Shown: piece by piece, positions 32,353 through 41,945 of the stretch
How positions within the stretch are numbered: position 1 is the stretch's first letter
How the letters are laid out: each line of letters opens with the position of its first letter
Assembly (NCBI GenBank): GCA_009927445.1
Contig: RFMZ01000112.1
Coordinates: 1 to 59,118, forward strand
From: Betaproteobacteria bacterium
GTDB lineage: Bacteria > Pseudomonadota > Gammaproteobacteria > Burkholderiales > Burkholderiaceae
DNA length: 59,118 nucleotides
Direction of reading: 5' to 3'
Made by a program: the position numbers and the translations under genes
The notes under the pieces: model-generated
The model's database searches: none
What the model saw: the letters and a program-made list of their open reading frames with translations, nothing else
What the model was told of the DNA's origin: nothing

Positions 32353-33615
32353 ATGCAACTCACCGAACTAAAAATTCTCCACGTTTCTCAATTATTAGAA
32401 ATGGCGGCTTCCCTTGAAATAGAAAATACGCAACGTATGCGTAAGCAAGAACTCATGTTCGCTATTCTAAAAAACCGCGCTAAAAATGGCGAAACTGTTT
32501 TTGGCGATGGGGTACTCGAGGTACTACCCGATGGCTTTGGCTTCTTAAGATCCCCAGAGTCATCCTATCTAGCTTCACCTGATGATATTTATATCTCGCC
32601 TGCTCAAATTCGTCGATTTAATCTACATACCGGCGATGGCGTAGAAGGCGAAGTGAGAACACCCAAAGAAGGTGAGCGCTACTTTGCCCTAGTAAAGGTT
32701 GATAAGATTAACGGGATTGCACCAGAAGCTCTTAAAAACCGCATCATGTTTGAGAACCTGACGCCACTCCACCCGGATCGCCCAATGCATCTCGAGAGGG
32801 ATATTAAGGCCGAAGAAAACTTGACCGGAAGAATTATTGATATGCTCTCACCGATTGGTTTTGGTCAACGAGGCCTGATCGTGGCCTCCCCTAAATCGGG
32901 TAAAACGGTCATGATGCAACATATCGCCCATGCGATATCCGCCAATCATCCTGATGCAGTATTAATTGTCCTACTCGTTGATGAGCGCCCAGAAGAAGTC
33001 ACCGAGATGCAACGCTCCGTGCGGGGTGAAGTCGTAGCCTCGACGTTTGATGAGCCCGCAGTTCGCCATGTACAAGTTGCCGAAATGGTCATAGAAAAAG
33101 CCAAGCGCCTCGTGGAAATGAAGCAGGATGTCATTATTTTGCTTGACTCTATTACTCGCCTAGCAAGAGCCTACAACACAGTCGTCCCCTCCTCGGGTAA
33201 GGTTTTATCTGGCGGTGTTGATGCGAATGCTCTACAAAGACCTAAACGATTTTTTGGAGCTGCCCGTAATATTGAAGAGGGTGGTTCACTGACGATCATT
33301 GCGACCGCCTTAATTGAGACCGGTAGCCGAATGGACGATCTCATCTACGAAGAGTTTAAGGGAACTGGTAATTTAGAAGTCCACCTCGAAAGACGCTTGG
33401 CTGAAAGACGTGTCTACCCAGCGATTAACCTCAATAAGTCCGGCACCCGTCGAGAAGAACTCCTCATCAAACCAGATATCCTCCAAAAAGTATGGATCCT
33501 ACGAAAATTACTCGCAGATATGGACGATATTGAGGCCATGAACTTTATTGTCGACAAACTCAAATCAACTAAAAACAATTCGGATTTCTTTGACTTAATG
33601 CGCCGTGGTGGCTAA
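32353..33615 (+). CDS. rho: Transcription termination factor Rho
   Basis: Rho, 420 aa, is the hexameric RNA helicase that ends transcription at rut sites. The N-terminal helix bundle is followed by the cold-shock-like RNA-binding domain with DGFGFLR (60-66) and the pyrimidine-clamp segment [13 protein letters not shown]. The RecA-like motor has the P-loop SPKSGKT (179-185), Walker [17 protein letters not shown], the Q-loop region [26 protein letters not shown] (read in parts), and the R-loop. Length is the canonical 419-420 aa with no insertion. The leader suggests autoregulation. Confidence 0.99.
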   Translation: MQLTELKILHVSQLLEMAASLEIENTQRMRKQELMFAILKNRAKNGETVFGDGVLEVLPDGFGFLRSPESSYLASPDDIYISPAQIRRFNLHTGDGVEGEVRTPKEGERYFALVKVDKINGIAPEALKNRIMFENLTPLHPDRPMHLERDIKAEENLTGRIIDMLSPIGFGQRGLIVASPKSGKTVMMQHIAHAISANHPDAVLIVLLVDERPEEVTEMQRSVRGEVVASTFDEPAVRHVQVAEMVIEKAKRLVEMKQDVIILLDSITRLARAYNTVVPSSGKVLSGGVDANALQRPKRFFGAARNIEEGGSLTIIATALIETGSRMDDLIYEEFKGTGNLEVHLERRLAERRVYPAINLNKSGTRREELLIKPDILQKVWILRKLLADMDDIEAMNFIVDKLKSTKNNSDFFDLMRRGG

Positions 33616-33784
33616 AAATCGCCTAAAGAATTGATTTTTCTGGAATTTGACCTAGCCAAGTACGGTAATTTTATGGCATAATCGAACTCTTGATAGGAAA
33701 GTATTGCTTGCTTTGAAAATGCGCTTTGATCATCTCAAACGATCCAATGCAGTAACGGCTCCCTCTAATTTATAAGGAATAATG

Positions 33785-34057
33785 ATGAAACCAAATATTC
33801 ACCCTGAATACAAAGAAGTTGTTTTTTTAGATGTTTCAAACAACTTTAGTTTTAAAACACGCTCGACAATGAATACCCGCGAAACGATCAAGTGGGAAGA
33901 TGGCAAAGAATATCCCTTAGCGAAAATTGAAACATCTTCAGAGTCACACCCTTTTTATACAGGTACCCAAAAAATTATGGATACCGCTGGTCGAGTTGAG
34001 AAATTTCGTCAAAAGTTTGGTGCAAAAGCTGGGGCTAAAGCCTCAGTCAAAGAATAA
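33785..34057 (+). CDS. rpmE2: 50S ribosomal protein L31, type B
   Basis: L31 type B, 90 aa, a peripheral 50S protein at the subunit interface. The N-terminal [20 protein letters not shown] (read in parts) and the [13 protein letters not shown] block are diagnostic. The CxxC zinc motif of type A L31 is absent. Two ATG codons are adjacent, at 33782 and 33785. The second has better spacing to AAGGA at 33774-33778 and gives the family-typical start. In other bacteria the zinc-free paralog is induced under zinc limitation, but here no Zur site was recognised and it may be the only L31. Confidence 0.95.
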   Translation: MKPNIHPEYKEVVFLDVSNNFSFKTRSTMNTRETIKWEDGKEYPLAKIETSSESHPFYTGTQKIMDTAGRVEKFRQKFGAKAGAKASVKE

Positions 34058-34086
34058 ACGCTTTACCAGGCTTAACATCCGTATTC

Positions 34087-34113
34087 AAGGCAGCCTTCTT
34101 GGCTGCCTTTTTT
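34087..34113 (+). terminator. Rho-independent terminator after rpmE2
   Basis: A perfect 9-bp stem AAGGCAGCC / GGCTGCCTT with a TTCTT loop is followed by a T run. It separates the rpmE2 transcript from the glycosyltransferase gene that starts 43 bp further on. Confidence 0.93.
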
Positions 34114-34155
34114 GCTAATTCGTTGTCAATCGCCTAATTTGTTAGTTACCCCCGC

Positions 34156-35880
34156 ATGAATAACAACATCAAACTAACCGCTGCTGCAACTTCTGCCCTT
34201 CCGCGTGTTGTGATATTCGTGCTCACCCTGATTTATGCTTTCACAGGGCTATTTGGTCATGATCCTTGGAAAAATGATGACGCAATTAGCTTTGGTGTGA
34301 TGTGGGAACTGTCCCATGGAAATCTCAAGGACTGGGTTCTACCGCACCTAACCGGACGCAACGAACTGATTGGTACGCCACTGCCCTATTGGCTTGGGGC
34401 AAGCTTCATTTGGCTTTTTGGCTCACTCATTGGGGATGTCAATGCAGCTAGGCTTGTCAGTGGGCTGTGTTTTTCCCTCAGCGCACTGGCCATTTGGTAC
34501 GCAACCTACTTACTTGGCAGACGTCGCGACGTGCAACCGATGGCTTTTGCCTTTGGGGGACAACCCAGTTCGAAACAGTTTGGTCGAACTATCGCCGACG
34601 CCGCCTTACTCGTCTTCTTGGCTTGCGTTGGTCTGGCCCAACGCGTACATGAAATCTCCCCATTCCTCTTAGAGCTTTGGGGACTTTGTTTACTCATTTA
34701 TGGCATTGTCAGGGGACTTGATAAGCCATGGCAGGGTGGCTTCATTGCTGGCTCTGGCCTAGTCATTATTTGCCTTTCCGGAATACTCTGGACGGGCTTC
34801 ATCCTAAGTGTGGCAACTTTACTGTATTTTATGGCTTGCCCCAAAACAATGACCTGGCGCTGGCTCATGGCTTCAGGCATCGTCGTACTTCTCGGTTTAT
34901 GTCTTTGGCCACTACTATGGATACTTGGTAATCTAAACCAAAATGAAATAAACCAAGCGATTTTCATTTGGCTTGGAAAAAATCAACTCCAAAACTCCAC
35001 CTCCATCAACTCTCTGGGATTCATGGCACAGAATTTTTGGGCTTATGCCTGGCCGGTCTGGCCTCTGAGCTTTTGGAGCATCTATCTCTGGGGCAAAAAT
35101 GGTCGCTCTGGCTGGAATGCCCACCATCTTGTCATTCCAGGTTTTTTGTTTCTTGCACAATTAGGTACCTTCTTTTTTATGCAAGAACTCTCTGAGCGAA
35201 ACTTGCTAGTATTAATCCCTACGATGGCGATTCTGGCTAGTTTTGGGTTACCTCTTCTCAAGCGTGGCTTGATCAGTTTTATCGATTGGCTCTCACTCCT
35301 TAGTTTTACGATTTTGGCTGGATTTATTTGGATTATCTGGCTAGCCAAAATCACCGGCATTCCTAAAGCAACCGCTGAAAATGTGGCACGCTTTATTCCA
35401 GGCTATGTAGCAATCTTCAATCTCCAAGACCTCATCATCGCCATCGTTATTACCGGTCTCTGGTTTTGGGTTGTTAAGTGGCGAGTGAGTCGCTCACAAA
35501 AAGTGATTTGGCGCTGTCTGGTGATCTCCGCTTCAGGCACAACCTTGATGTGGGTACTTTTAATGACCCTGTGGTTGCCAACTATCGACTTTGCTAAAAC
35601 CTATCGTCCAGTTGCGCAACGACTCATGTTAGCCCTCCCAAAGGACGTGCAATGCATCAACAGCACCTACTTGGGTGATGCCCAATTAGCATCCTTTGTA
35701 TACTTTACAAAACTGCCATTACAAGATAATCCTCTTTGTAATTATCAGCTAACTCACTCCACCGCAGAGGCAAAAGCAGCTGCAAAAATCAATCGCCAAC
35801 AACTCACCTTAATCTGGGAAGACCGTCGTGCAAGCGATCGTGATGAACGACTCAGACTCTACCGGGTCAATCCTCAATAA
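34156..35880 (+). CDS. ArnT/PMT-like GT-C glycosyltransferase, membrane
   Basis: A 574-aa multi-span inner-membrane protein of the GT-C glycosyltransferase fold (PMT/ArnT superfamily). These proteins move a sugar from a polyprenyl-phosphate carrier to lipid A, protein or another acceptor on the periplasmic face. The first periplasmic loop contains HDPWKNDDA after the first helix, placing the acidic catalytic motif where ArnT has its YDE/DE residues. About a dozen hydrophobic helices follow, with a soluble C-terminal domain from about residue 490. Neither donor nor acceptor can be told from sequence; there is no arn gene cluster nearby. It shares one base with the MATE gene start. Confidence 0.85.
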   Translation: MNNNIKLTAAATSALPRVVIFVLTLIYAFTGLFGHDPWKNDDAISFGVMWELSHGNLKDWVLPHLTGRNELIGTPLPYWLGASFIWLFGSLIGDVNAARLVSGLCFSLSALAIWYATYLLGRRRDVQPMAFAFGGQPSSKQFGRTIADAALLVFLACVGLAQRVHEISPFLLELWGLCLLIYGIVRGLDKPWQGGFIAGSGLVIICLSGILWTGFILSVATLLYFMACPKTMTWRWLMASGIVVLLGLCLWPLLWILGNLNQNEINQAIFIWLGKNQLQNSTSINSLGFMAQNFWAYAWPVWPLSFWSIYLWGKNGRSGWNAHHLVIPGFLFLAQLGTFFFMQELSERNLLVLIPTMAILASFGLPLLKRGLISFIDWLSLLSFTILAGFIWIIWLAKITGIPKATAENVARFIPGYVAIFNLQDLIIAIVITGLWFWVVKWRVSRSQKVIWRCLVISASGTTLMWVLLMTLWLPTIDFAKTYRPVAQRLMLALPKDVQCINSTYLGDAQLASFVYFTKLPLQDNPLCNYQLTHSTAEAKAAAKINRQQLTLIWEDRRASDRDERLRLYRVNPQ

Positions 35881-37268
35881 TGCCAATTATTTCCGCAATT
35901 TCACATACGCAATATCGCCTCAAAAGAGATGTCCCCCGCATACTCGATCTTGCCACCCCAATCTTACTCGGCCAACTCGCAGTCATTGCCTTTGGAGTCA
36001 TGGATACAGCAATGACTGCTCGATTTTCTACCGATGATTTAGCCGCTTTAGGAATAGCCTCTTCTATTTTTATTAGCATCTATGTTGGCCTGACAGGCAT
36101 CTTATCTGCTCTGAATACGATTGGTGGGCAACTATTCGGGGCCAAAAACTATTTAGATATCGGCGAAGAAGTCCGCCAAACACTGTGGTTATCAGTCATC
36201 CTCTCAATGATCGGTATTACAGTCCTATTGCATCCTGGCCCCTTGCTCGATATCGGAGATGTCTCACCCGTCATTGAAGAAAAAGCGCGACTGTATTTAC
36301 AAATTCTGGCAATCGGAACTCCAGGCACGATGATTATGCGCACTTTTATGGCATTTCATAATGCTGTTTCTAAGCCCAAAATTATTACGCGTTTTCAAGT
36401 AGTCGGTCTATTACTTAAAATTCCTCTGAACTATCTCTTTATTTTTGGCGGCTTTGGTTTAGCTGCAATGGGCGGGCCAGGTTGTGCAGTTGCTTCAGTC
36501 ATCGTGCAATGGCTCTGGGTTATCAGTCTTGGCGCTTTAATCTGGTTTCATCCAAGTTATAAACCCTTTGGCGTGTTTACAAAATTTAGTTGGCCTAATT
36601 GGAAACGGATATGGAACATCCTGCAATTGGGTGCGCCAATCGGCTTTAGCTACCTAATCGAAGTCACCTCTTTTGCTTTTATGGCGCTTTTTATCGCCCG
36701 CTTCGGAACGACCGTTTTAGCCGGCCACCAAATCGTTGGCAATATGGGCACTGTGCTCTATATGATCCCATTATCTCTATCGATTGCCACCATGACTGTC
36801 ATCGCACAACATCTTGGCGCTAAGGAAGAAAAAAAGGCCGAAGAGGTGGGTTGGTCTGCTGTTATCTTTACTTCGAGTGTAAGTATTGGCATGGGTATTA
36901 TTGTTTGGTTCCTACAAGATTTTCTTCTGGACCTCTACGCACCAGCTCCAGAGGCGCGAATTGTTGCTAAACAACTTTTTTTATTTATTGCGCTCTACCA
37001 AGCAGTAGACGCGCTACAAGTTACCGCTGCCTTTATCCTGAGGGGATACCGCGTAGCTTTTTGGCCGATGTGTATTTATGCTTTCTCTTTATGGGGGGTG
37101 GGCTTATTTGGAGGTTATCTGGTGGCCTTTAATCACCTGCCGTTTGTCCCTGAAAGTCTCCAAGGTGCGAGCGGTTTTTGGGCAGGCAATAGCCTCAGCT
37201 TAGCGATTGCGGCCTCTGGCTTATTGTTTTTATTTCGACTGACTGCTAAACGGTACGCCAAATACTAA
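35880..37268 (+). CDS. MATE family efflux transporter (NorM-like)
   Basis: A 462-aa MATE exporter with about 12 transmembrane helices in two six-helix halves. Such proteins expel cationic drugs, dyes or metabolites in exchange for Na+ or H+. The N-terminal segment LATPILLGQLAVIAFGVMDTAMTARFS and GLTGILSALNTIGGQLFGAKN (read in parts) match NorM-type members. The second half repeats the pattern at LQLGAPIGFSYLIEVTSFAFMAL. The ATG overlaps the last base of the glycosyltransferase stop (TAATG), so the two are co-translated. This is suggestive of a shared envelope or export role but not proof. The substrate is unknown. Confidence 0.93.
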   Translation: MPIISAISHTQYRLKRDVPRILDLATPILLGQLAVIAFGVMDTAMTARFSTDDLAALGIASSIFISIYVGLTGILSALNTIGGQLFGAKNYLDIGEEVRQTLWLSVILSMIGITVLLHPGPLLDIGDVSPVIEEKARLYLQILAIGTPGTMIMRTFMAFHNAVSKPKIITRFQVVGLLLKIPLNYLFIFGGFGLAAMGGPGCAVASVIVQWLWVISLGALIWFHPSYKPFGVFTKFSWPNWKRIWNILQLGAPIGFSYLIEVTSFAFMALFIARFGTTVLAGHQIVGNMGTVLYMIPLSLSIATMTVIAQHLGAKEEKKAEEVGWSAVIFTSSVSIGMGIIVWFLQDFLLDLYAPAPEARIVAKQLFLFIALYQAVDALQVTAAFILRGYRVAFWPMCIYAFSLWGVGLFGGYLVAFNHLPFVPESLQGASGFWAGNSLSLAIAASGLLFLFRLTAKRYAKY

Positions 37269-37280
37269 AAACTAACCAAA

Positions 37281-38189
37281 TCAAACACCAATGAATGCCG
37301 CACCAATAACCCCAGCTGAATCTCCTAAATGATTTTTTATAATCGGCGTGGTTAACTCATCACTAAAAAGATACTTTTGAACTGCATCTATACCCCGCTG
37401 ATAAATAGCCTCTTGATTGGATAATCCCCCACCCAAAACAATTACATCAGGATCCAATAGATGAATTAAGTTCGATATTGCTCGACCAAATTGATCATAA
37501 AAAATATCTAAAATGAGAGATGCATTACGATCACCTTGAGCAGCTAATCGAAAAATATCCTGTGCACAAAGTGGCCTAGCAGCTTTTTCTAAAAACATGC
37601 GCTCTAAACCACTGCCTGAAATAAACGTTTCAACACAACCCCTTTTTCCACAAAAACATAAGGGACCATTGGGATCAATCGTCATATGTCCCCATTCGCC
37701 GGCTAATCGCTGTGGCCCAATACGGATTTGTTGATTAATCACCAGACCACCACCACAGCCCGTTCCCATAATCACACCAAAGACACAGTCATGATCTTGA
37801 CCAGCACCAAGCATGGCCTCAGCGAAGGCAAAGCAATTCGCGTCATTCTCAATTTGACAAGCGTGTTGCAGGTGCTCCTCTAGGATCTGTTGCAATGCCA
37901 TGCCGTTTAAAGAAACCGTATTGGAGTTTTTTAACAGTCCTGTTTTGAGCGAGATACTGCCTGGAGTGCCAATGCCAAGCGTATGCTCCTGCCTAGCAAT
38001 ACTTGCTAGAGCAAGCTGATAGAGGTATTTAATACGATTAAAAATGTGCTCAACGCCCAAATGGGCATCAGTCGCTACTCTTTGCCGTAAGACAATTTGC
38101 CCAAGCTGGTCTATAACAGCCACCTCAATTTTTGTGCCACCTAAGTCAATCCCAATACGCATTTTTTCGGATGCGGATAAATTTTTCAT
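37281..38189 (-). CDS. ROK family sugar kinase
   Basis: A 302-aa ROK (repressor, ORF, kinase) protein without the N-terminal helix-turn-helix, so a kinase rather than a repressor. The ATP-binding IGIDLGGTKIEVAVID opens the protein. EWGHMTIDPNG and the zinc motif CFCGKRGCVETFISG follow, and PDVIVLGGGLS closes the second phosphate loop. Likely substrates are fructose, glucose, N-acetylglucosamine or N-acetylmannosamine; the sequence alone does not decide. It is convergent with the MATE gene (12-bp gap) and downstream of the FAH-operon terminator. Confidence 0.9.
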   Translation of the reverse strand: MKNLSASEKMRIGIDLGGTKIEVAVIDQLGQIVLRQRVATDAHLGVEHIFNRIKYLYQLALASIARQEHTLGIGTPGSISLKTGLLKNSNTVSLNGMALQQILEEHLQHACQIENDANCFAFAEAMLGAGQDHDCVFGVIMGTGCGGGLVINQQIRIGPQRLAGEWGHMTIDPNGPLCFCGKRGCVETFISGSGLERMFLEKAARPLCAQDIFRLAAQGDRNASLILDIFYDQFGRAISNLIHLLDPDVIVLGGGLSNQEAIYQRGIDAVQKYLFSDELTTPIIKNHLGDSAGVIGAAFIGV

Positions 38190-38207
38190 AAAACTCTTTT
38201 CTCAATA

Positions 38208-38231
38208 AAAAACACGCAAACGCGTGTTTTT
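38208..38231 (-). terminator. Terminator after the Bug-VOC-FAH operon
   Basis: A perfect 10-bp stem AAAAACACGC / GCGTGTTTTT with a 4-base loop; leftward transcripts end in the T run. It lies 50 bp beyond the FAH-family stop and just before the ROK start, separating the two units. Confidence 0.85.
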
Positions 38232-38281
38232 ACTCTAAAAAGATTAACAACTCAAGTCAACCCAAATAATCCGTCTAAAAA

Positions 38282-39169
38282 TTATTTCGGTCCCAAATCT
38301 GCTGGCTCATCTTCAATATGATTTCTTAAAATGCCAATCTTCTCGATTTCGATTTCAGCAATGTCACCGGGTTTCATAAAAATAGGCGGTGTTCTTGCAA
38401 ATCCTACCCCACCCATCGTGCCAGTAGCAATCACATCACCCGGCTGTAATGGCATCCATTCGGTAATATACTCAATCGTCGCCTCAATCGAATGAATCAT
38501 CTGCGATGTATTCGCTTTTTGCATAACCACACCATTGAGTCGCATTTCGATATTCAGATTCATTGGGTCAGTAATCTCGTCTGCCGTCACCATCCAAGGA
38601 CCACTCGCCCCAGTTTTTTCAAAATTCTTACCGGGGTTAATCTGGCTAGAATGTCTTTGATAATCGCGCAAACAAGCCTCATTAAAGCAAGCATAACCAA
38701 AAATATAATCAAGGACTTTATTTTTAGGGACATATCTACCAGTCGGCTTACCAATCACAACCAGTAATTCCGCTTCCCAGTCCAACATCTGAGAGACTTT
38801 GGGGCGTAAAATCGGCTTTCTATGGCCAGTCAGCGACTCAGGCCAACGCGCAAAAATCATTGCTCGGTCTGGCGCTTTTCGATTACCAATAGCATTGTTA
38901 GCCTCAGTAACGTGGTCGTGATAATTCAGACCAACACAAAGAATTTTTCCTGGATTGGGAATAACAGATAAAAGATTCAACTGATCATAGTCGAAGTCCC
39001 CGTTAGATTCGGCGACAATGGACTGTGCAACTGGTTTACCATCGTGGGCAATGAAACTAATAATATCTGGGTATTGCCCACCAAGCCTAGCACTCAAATC
39101 TATTACTCGGCCATTTTTAACAGCACCATAGTGAATTTTTCCTGCCTGTTCAAACGAGACTAATTTCAT
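38282..39169 (-). CDS. Fumarylacetoacetate hydrolase (FAH) family protein
   Basis: A 295-aa FAH-fold enzyme. The family includes fumarylpyruvate and acylpyruvate hydrolases, HpcE-type decarboxylases and oxaloacetate decarboxylases. The metal-binding core is visible as ILCVGLNYHDHVTEA, MLDWEAELLVVIGKP (two acidic ligands), and the later PLQPGDVIATGTMGGVGFARTPP. It is the last gene of an operon with a VOC protein and a Bug solute-binding protein, suggesting catabolism of a ring-cleavage or keto-acid intermediate that is imported or sensed via the Bug protein. The reaction cannot be fixed from sequence. Confidence 0.88.
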   Translation of the reverse strand: MKLVSFEQAGKIHYGAVKNGRVIDLSARLGGQYPDIISFIAHDGKPVAQSIVAESNGDFDYDQLNLLSVIPNPGKILCVGLNYHDHVTEANNAIGNRKAPDRAMIFARWPESLTGHRKPILRPKVSQMLDWEAELLVVIGKPTGRYVPKNKVLDYIFGYACFNEACLRDYQRHSSQINPGKNFEKTGASGPWMVTADEITDPMNLNIEMRLNGVVMQKANTSQMIHSIEATIEYITEWMPLQPGDVIATGTMGGVGFARTPPIFMKPGDIAEIEIEKIGILRNHIEDEPADLGPK

Positions 39170-39197
39170 AACAATTCCTTATATGAGTTAAAAGTAT

Positions 39198-39758
39198 TTA
39201 TTGAATATTGGCATTCACTTGCAAAAGCTTCTCTTGCATCTGAGTGCGCCAATCGTCCTGATTTTTAAAAGTGGGATTATTGGTAATTAAATTTTTAGTA
39301 AACATATAAATTTCTTCATCACTCAAGGATAAATCAAATGGTTTACCATGCGGCTGTGAAACATACCAAGGAGTGTCCATATAAATCTCTAGGCCATTAC
39401 CCTCTGGATCCTGACTATAAATGGACCACGCATTGCCATGGGTAATCGGATGGATATAACTCACTCCCATTTTTTTTAGTCGACTTTCAATCCGACGTAA
39501 ATCATTTAACGCATCGACAAAAAAAGACATTTGAAAAACGACACTCGGGCCACTAGCTGGATCTTTACCGGCAATTAAAACAAGCTGATGATGCGCGTCG
39601 TCACTACCACTTAAGAAAACAATTTTTTTATTATTTAATCTTTCCACTTCGCCACGATCAGTCACAATCAAATCAAATACCGAAGTATAAAATTGCACCA
39701 TGTTATCTAAATTATCAACATGCAGACCAATATGTTTGAGTTGGGGAATTTTAGCCAT
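39198..39758 (-). CDS. VOC superfamily protein (glyoxalase/extradiol dioxygenase-like)
   Basis: A 186-aa vicinal-oxygen-chelate protein. The first beta-alpha-beta-beta-beta module starts with LKHIGLHVDNLDNMVQFY, where the His is a typical metal ligand. A second His pair (DDAHHQLVL) and the Glu of GNGLEIYMD supply the remaining ligands, compatible with an Fe(II) or Mn(II) catechol 2,3-dioxygenase-like or isomerase activity. It starts one base after the Bug stop and ends 28 bp before FAH. Taken with FAH, a small aromatic or dicarbonyl catabolic operon is plausible, but substrate is not known. Confidence 0.85.
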   Translation of the reverse strand: MAKIPQLKHIGLHVDNLDNMVQFYTSVFDLIVTDRGEVERLNNKKIVFLSGSDDAHHQLVLIAGKDPASGPSVVFQMSFFVDALNDLRRIESRLKKMGVSYIHPITHGNAWSIYSQDPEGNGLEIYMDTPWYVSQPHGKPFDLSLSDEEIYMFTKNLITNNPTFKNQDDWRTQMQEKLLQVNANIQ

Positions 39759-39759
39759 A

Positions 39760-40731
39760 TTAATCCACTTTCATCTTCACAGCTTTAGCAATCGCTGAGT
39801 ATTTATTAATATCGTTTCGAACTTTATCCGTAAAATCATTGGCATTCAATGGCATTGCATCACACCCCATCTTCCCTAAGCTTGCCTGCAAAGAATCGGA
39901 TTTTGACATATCAAAGATTGCTTCATTATAGGCATCTAAAATATTTTTCGGCACACCTGGTATGGCCGCTATGCCATACCAAAAACTTTCATTAAAATCC
40001 GATAATCCCCCCTCAGATAATGTTGGGATGTTGGGAATCTGATTCATTCTATTGCTAGTCGTAACGCCTAAAGCCTTTAATCTACCACTTTGAACTTGCG
40101 AGAGAATAATGGCAGGCGTCCCAACATAAATGATCGAGTCTTGGCCACTCAAAACATGCTGCACAGCCGGACCTTCTCCTTTGAATGGAATGTGAGTCAT
40201 ATTCACTCCCGCCCTACGATTGATGATTTCAATCATCATATGTGAAAAAGATCCATTACCGCTCGAGGCTCCAAAAACACTGGTCGGATTATTTTTTAGG
40301 GCAGCAATCAACTCACCTAAATTATTGGCCGGCACCTTCGCACTAGCAATCATCACGAGTGGAACCGCACAAACCGAACCAAGTGGTCGTAAGTCTTTTA
40401 AAGGATCATATGTGAGCCGCTCATAAACTGCAGGATTAATGGCCATCATCGAAGTAAAAACCAACATTAAATGATGACCATCCGCTGGCGATCGCATCAG
40501 TAATTCAGCGCCTACACCACCATTGGTTCCTGGGCGATTATCAACGATCACTGGTTGGCCGACTTTATCAGATAATGCTTGGGCGATTGTTCGTCCAATC
40601 GCATCTGCACCCCCTCCTGCTACTTGCGGAATAATAAATCGTACAGGTTTATTTGGCGCCCAAGATATATTCGATTGGGCTTGCGCAAAATGAACAAAAA
40701 AACATAGAAAAAAAGCCGCTATCTTAAGCAT
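39760..40731 (-). CDS. Bug/TctC family periplasmic solute-binding protein
   Basis: A 323-aa Bug (Bordetella uptake gene) receptor, the periplasmic binding component of tripartite tricarboxylate transporters. A signal peptide ending FAQAQS precedes the domain-1 motif PVRFIIPQVAGGGADAIGRTIA and the domain-2 beta-loop DNRPGTNGGVGAELLMRS, the regions that hold carboxylate ligands through water. ATG at 40731 is chosen over TTG at 40734 because AAAAGGG is better spaced. First gene of a Bug-VOC-FAH operon. No TctA or TctB is encoded in the window, so it must share membrane subunits encoded elsewhere or act as a sensor. Confidence 0.93.
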   Translation of the reverse strand: MLKIAAFFLCFFVHFAQAQSNISWAPNKPVRFIIPQVAGGGADAIGRTIAQALSDKVGQPVIVDNRPGTNGGVGAELLMRSPADGHHLMLVFTSMMAINPAVYERLTYDPLKDLRPLGSVCAVPLVMIASAKVPANNLGELIAALKNNPTSVFGASSGNGSFSHMMIEIINRRAGVNMTHIPFKGEGPAVQHVLSGQDSIIYVGTPAIILSQVQSGRLKALGVTTSNRMNQIPNIPTLSEGGLSDFNESFWYGIAAIPGVPKNILDAYNEAIFDMSKSDSLQASLGKMGCDAMPLNANDFTDKVRNDINKYSAIAKAVKMKVD

Positions 40732-40961
40732 CAATGACCCTTTTTAAAGTATGTGAAATGTGATTCAAAAACGTATCTCCATTATTTTGCTGAGTTTTTA
40801 ATTCAAACTTAAGCATTTACTAATTTTTATTATTTTGGTAATTCTTACTCGATCACTCTTTAATTACAATCCGATCATACTATAAATAGTCTTAGGTACA
40901 AATTTAAAAAGTTATAAAGACTGCCTCCAAGATCAGGGTTTTATCGCTTACAATCCACTCC

Positions 40962-41933
40962 CTAGGGAATAAAAACATGCATTCCAGACATGCCATTATT
41001 GAGATCTTGATAAGTTTGCACGGCTTCTGATAAGGCATGCGTCTGAATATTCTCATAACCCTGCATCAAACCATGATCAAAGTCATGCGCTAATTGCTTC
41101 AAAATAACCGCGCATTCCTGGGCACTGTAAAGTAGGGAATTAACGCCAACAATCATCGCTCCGTTGCGATATAAATCGCGTGCAGATATTGTTACTGCAC
41201 CGTTGCCAGGCGCAACAATCACAGCAACCCTACCAAAAGGAGCCAAGGCAGGAATTGCAGCTGCTAAGTACTTCCCTGTGGCGTCATAAATAACATCCAC
41301 TCCACCTTTAAAATGCTCCTGAATCAAGGCTTTTAACTGCCCCTCAGTTTCTGGAGATTCGGCTAGAGCCGCCGCTGCAATCCCTTTTTGCTCTAGGACC
41401 CGAACCTGTTCTGAAGACCTTACAATGCCAAAGATGTGAGCCTGCTTTTTTTTTGCTAATTCGATAGCCGCGCTACCAACCGCTCCAGCAGCACCAATAA
41501 TCGCCATTTTAGTTGACTTCTGCACCTGACACGATTGCATACCAAACCATGCAGTGATATAGGGCGTCCCGCAATTTGCTGCCTGAATATACGAAAGAGT
41601 CTTTGGTTTAATCGCGATGTCGTTCTGATGTACTTTGATAAATTGTGCGTGGCTGCCATCTCGAACAAAGCCATTTTCTTTACCAGTTCCCCAGACATCA
41701 TGACCAATTAACTCCAAGGGCCCATCAACAATAATTCCAGCATAGTCTCTACCAGGGGTGCGCGGTAAAGTGGTATAAGGCAATCGCCCCATGACATTCG
41801 ATAAATCATTGCGGTTCAGTCTTGCCGCCTTCACTTCGATTAAGACCTCATCCACTCTAAGTACCGGCATGGGAAAATCAACGTACTGTAAAAAATTAAA
41901 ATCACCTGTTTGATTAAAACGTAATGCCTTCAA
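40962..41933 (-). CDS. Zinc-free MDR oxidoreductase (quinone-oxidoreductase-like)
   Basis: A 323-aa medium-chain dehydrogenase/reductase. The GroES-like part starts MKALRFNQTGDFNFLQYVD, and the nucleotide-binding Rossmann fold is at AIIGAAGAVGSAAIELAKK. The structural and catalytic zinc cysteines of alcohol dehydrogenases are missing, as in NADPH:quinone reductases and enoyl reductases. The start codon is TTG at 41933 with AAGGAG six bases upstream, a clear case for TTG initiation. It is the third gene of SnoaL-Bug-MDR. The electron acceptor is not predictable. Confidence 0.88.
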   Translation of the reverse strand: MKALRFNQTGDFNFLQYVDFPMPVLRVDEVLIEVKAARLNRNDLSNVMGRLPYTTLPRTPGRDYAGIIVDGPLELIGHDVWGTGKENGFVRDGSHAQFIKVHQNDIAIKPKTLSYIQAANCGTPYITAWFGMQSCQVQKSTKMAIIGAAGAVGSAAIELAKKKQAHIFGIVRSSEQVRVLEQKGIAAAALAESPETEGQLKALIQEHFKGGVDVIYDATGKYLAAAIPALAPFGRVAVIVAPGNGAVTISARDLYRNGAMIVGVNSLLYSAQECAVILKQLAHDFDHGLMQGYENIQTHALSEAVQTYQDLNNGMSGMHVFIP

Positions 41934-41945
41934 TCACCACTCCTT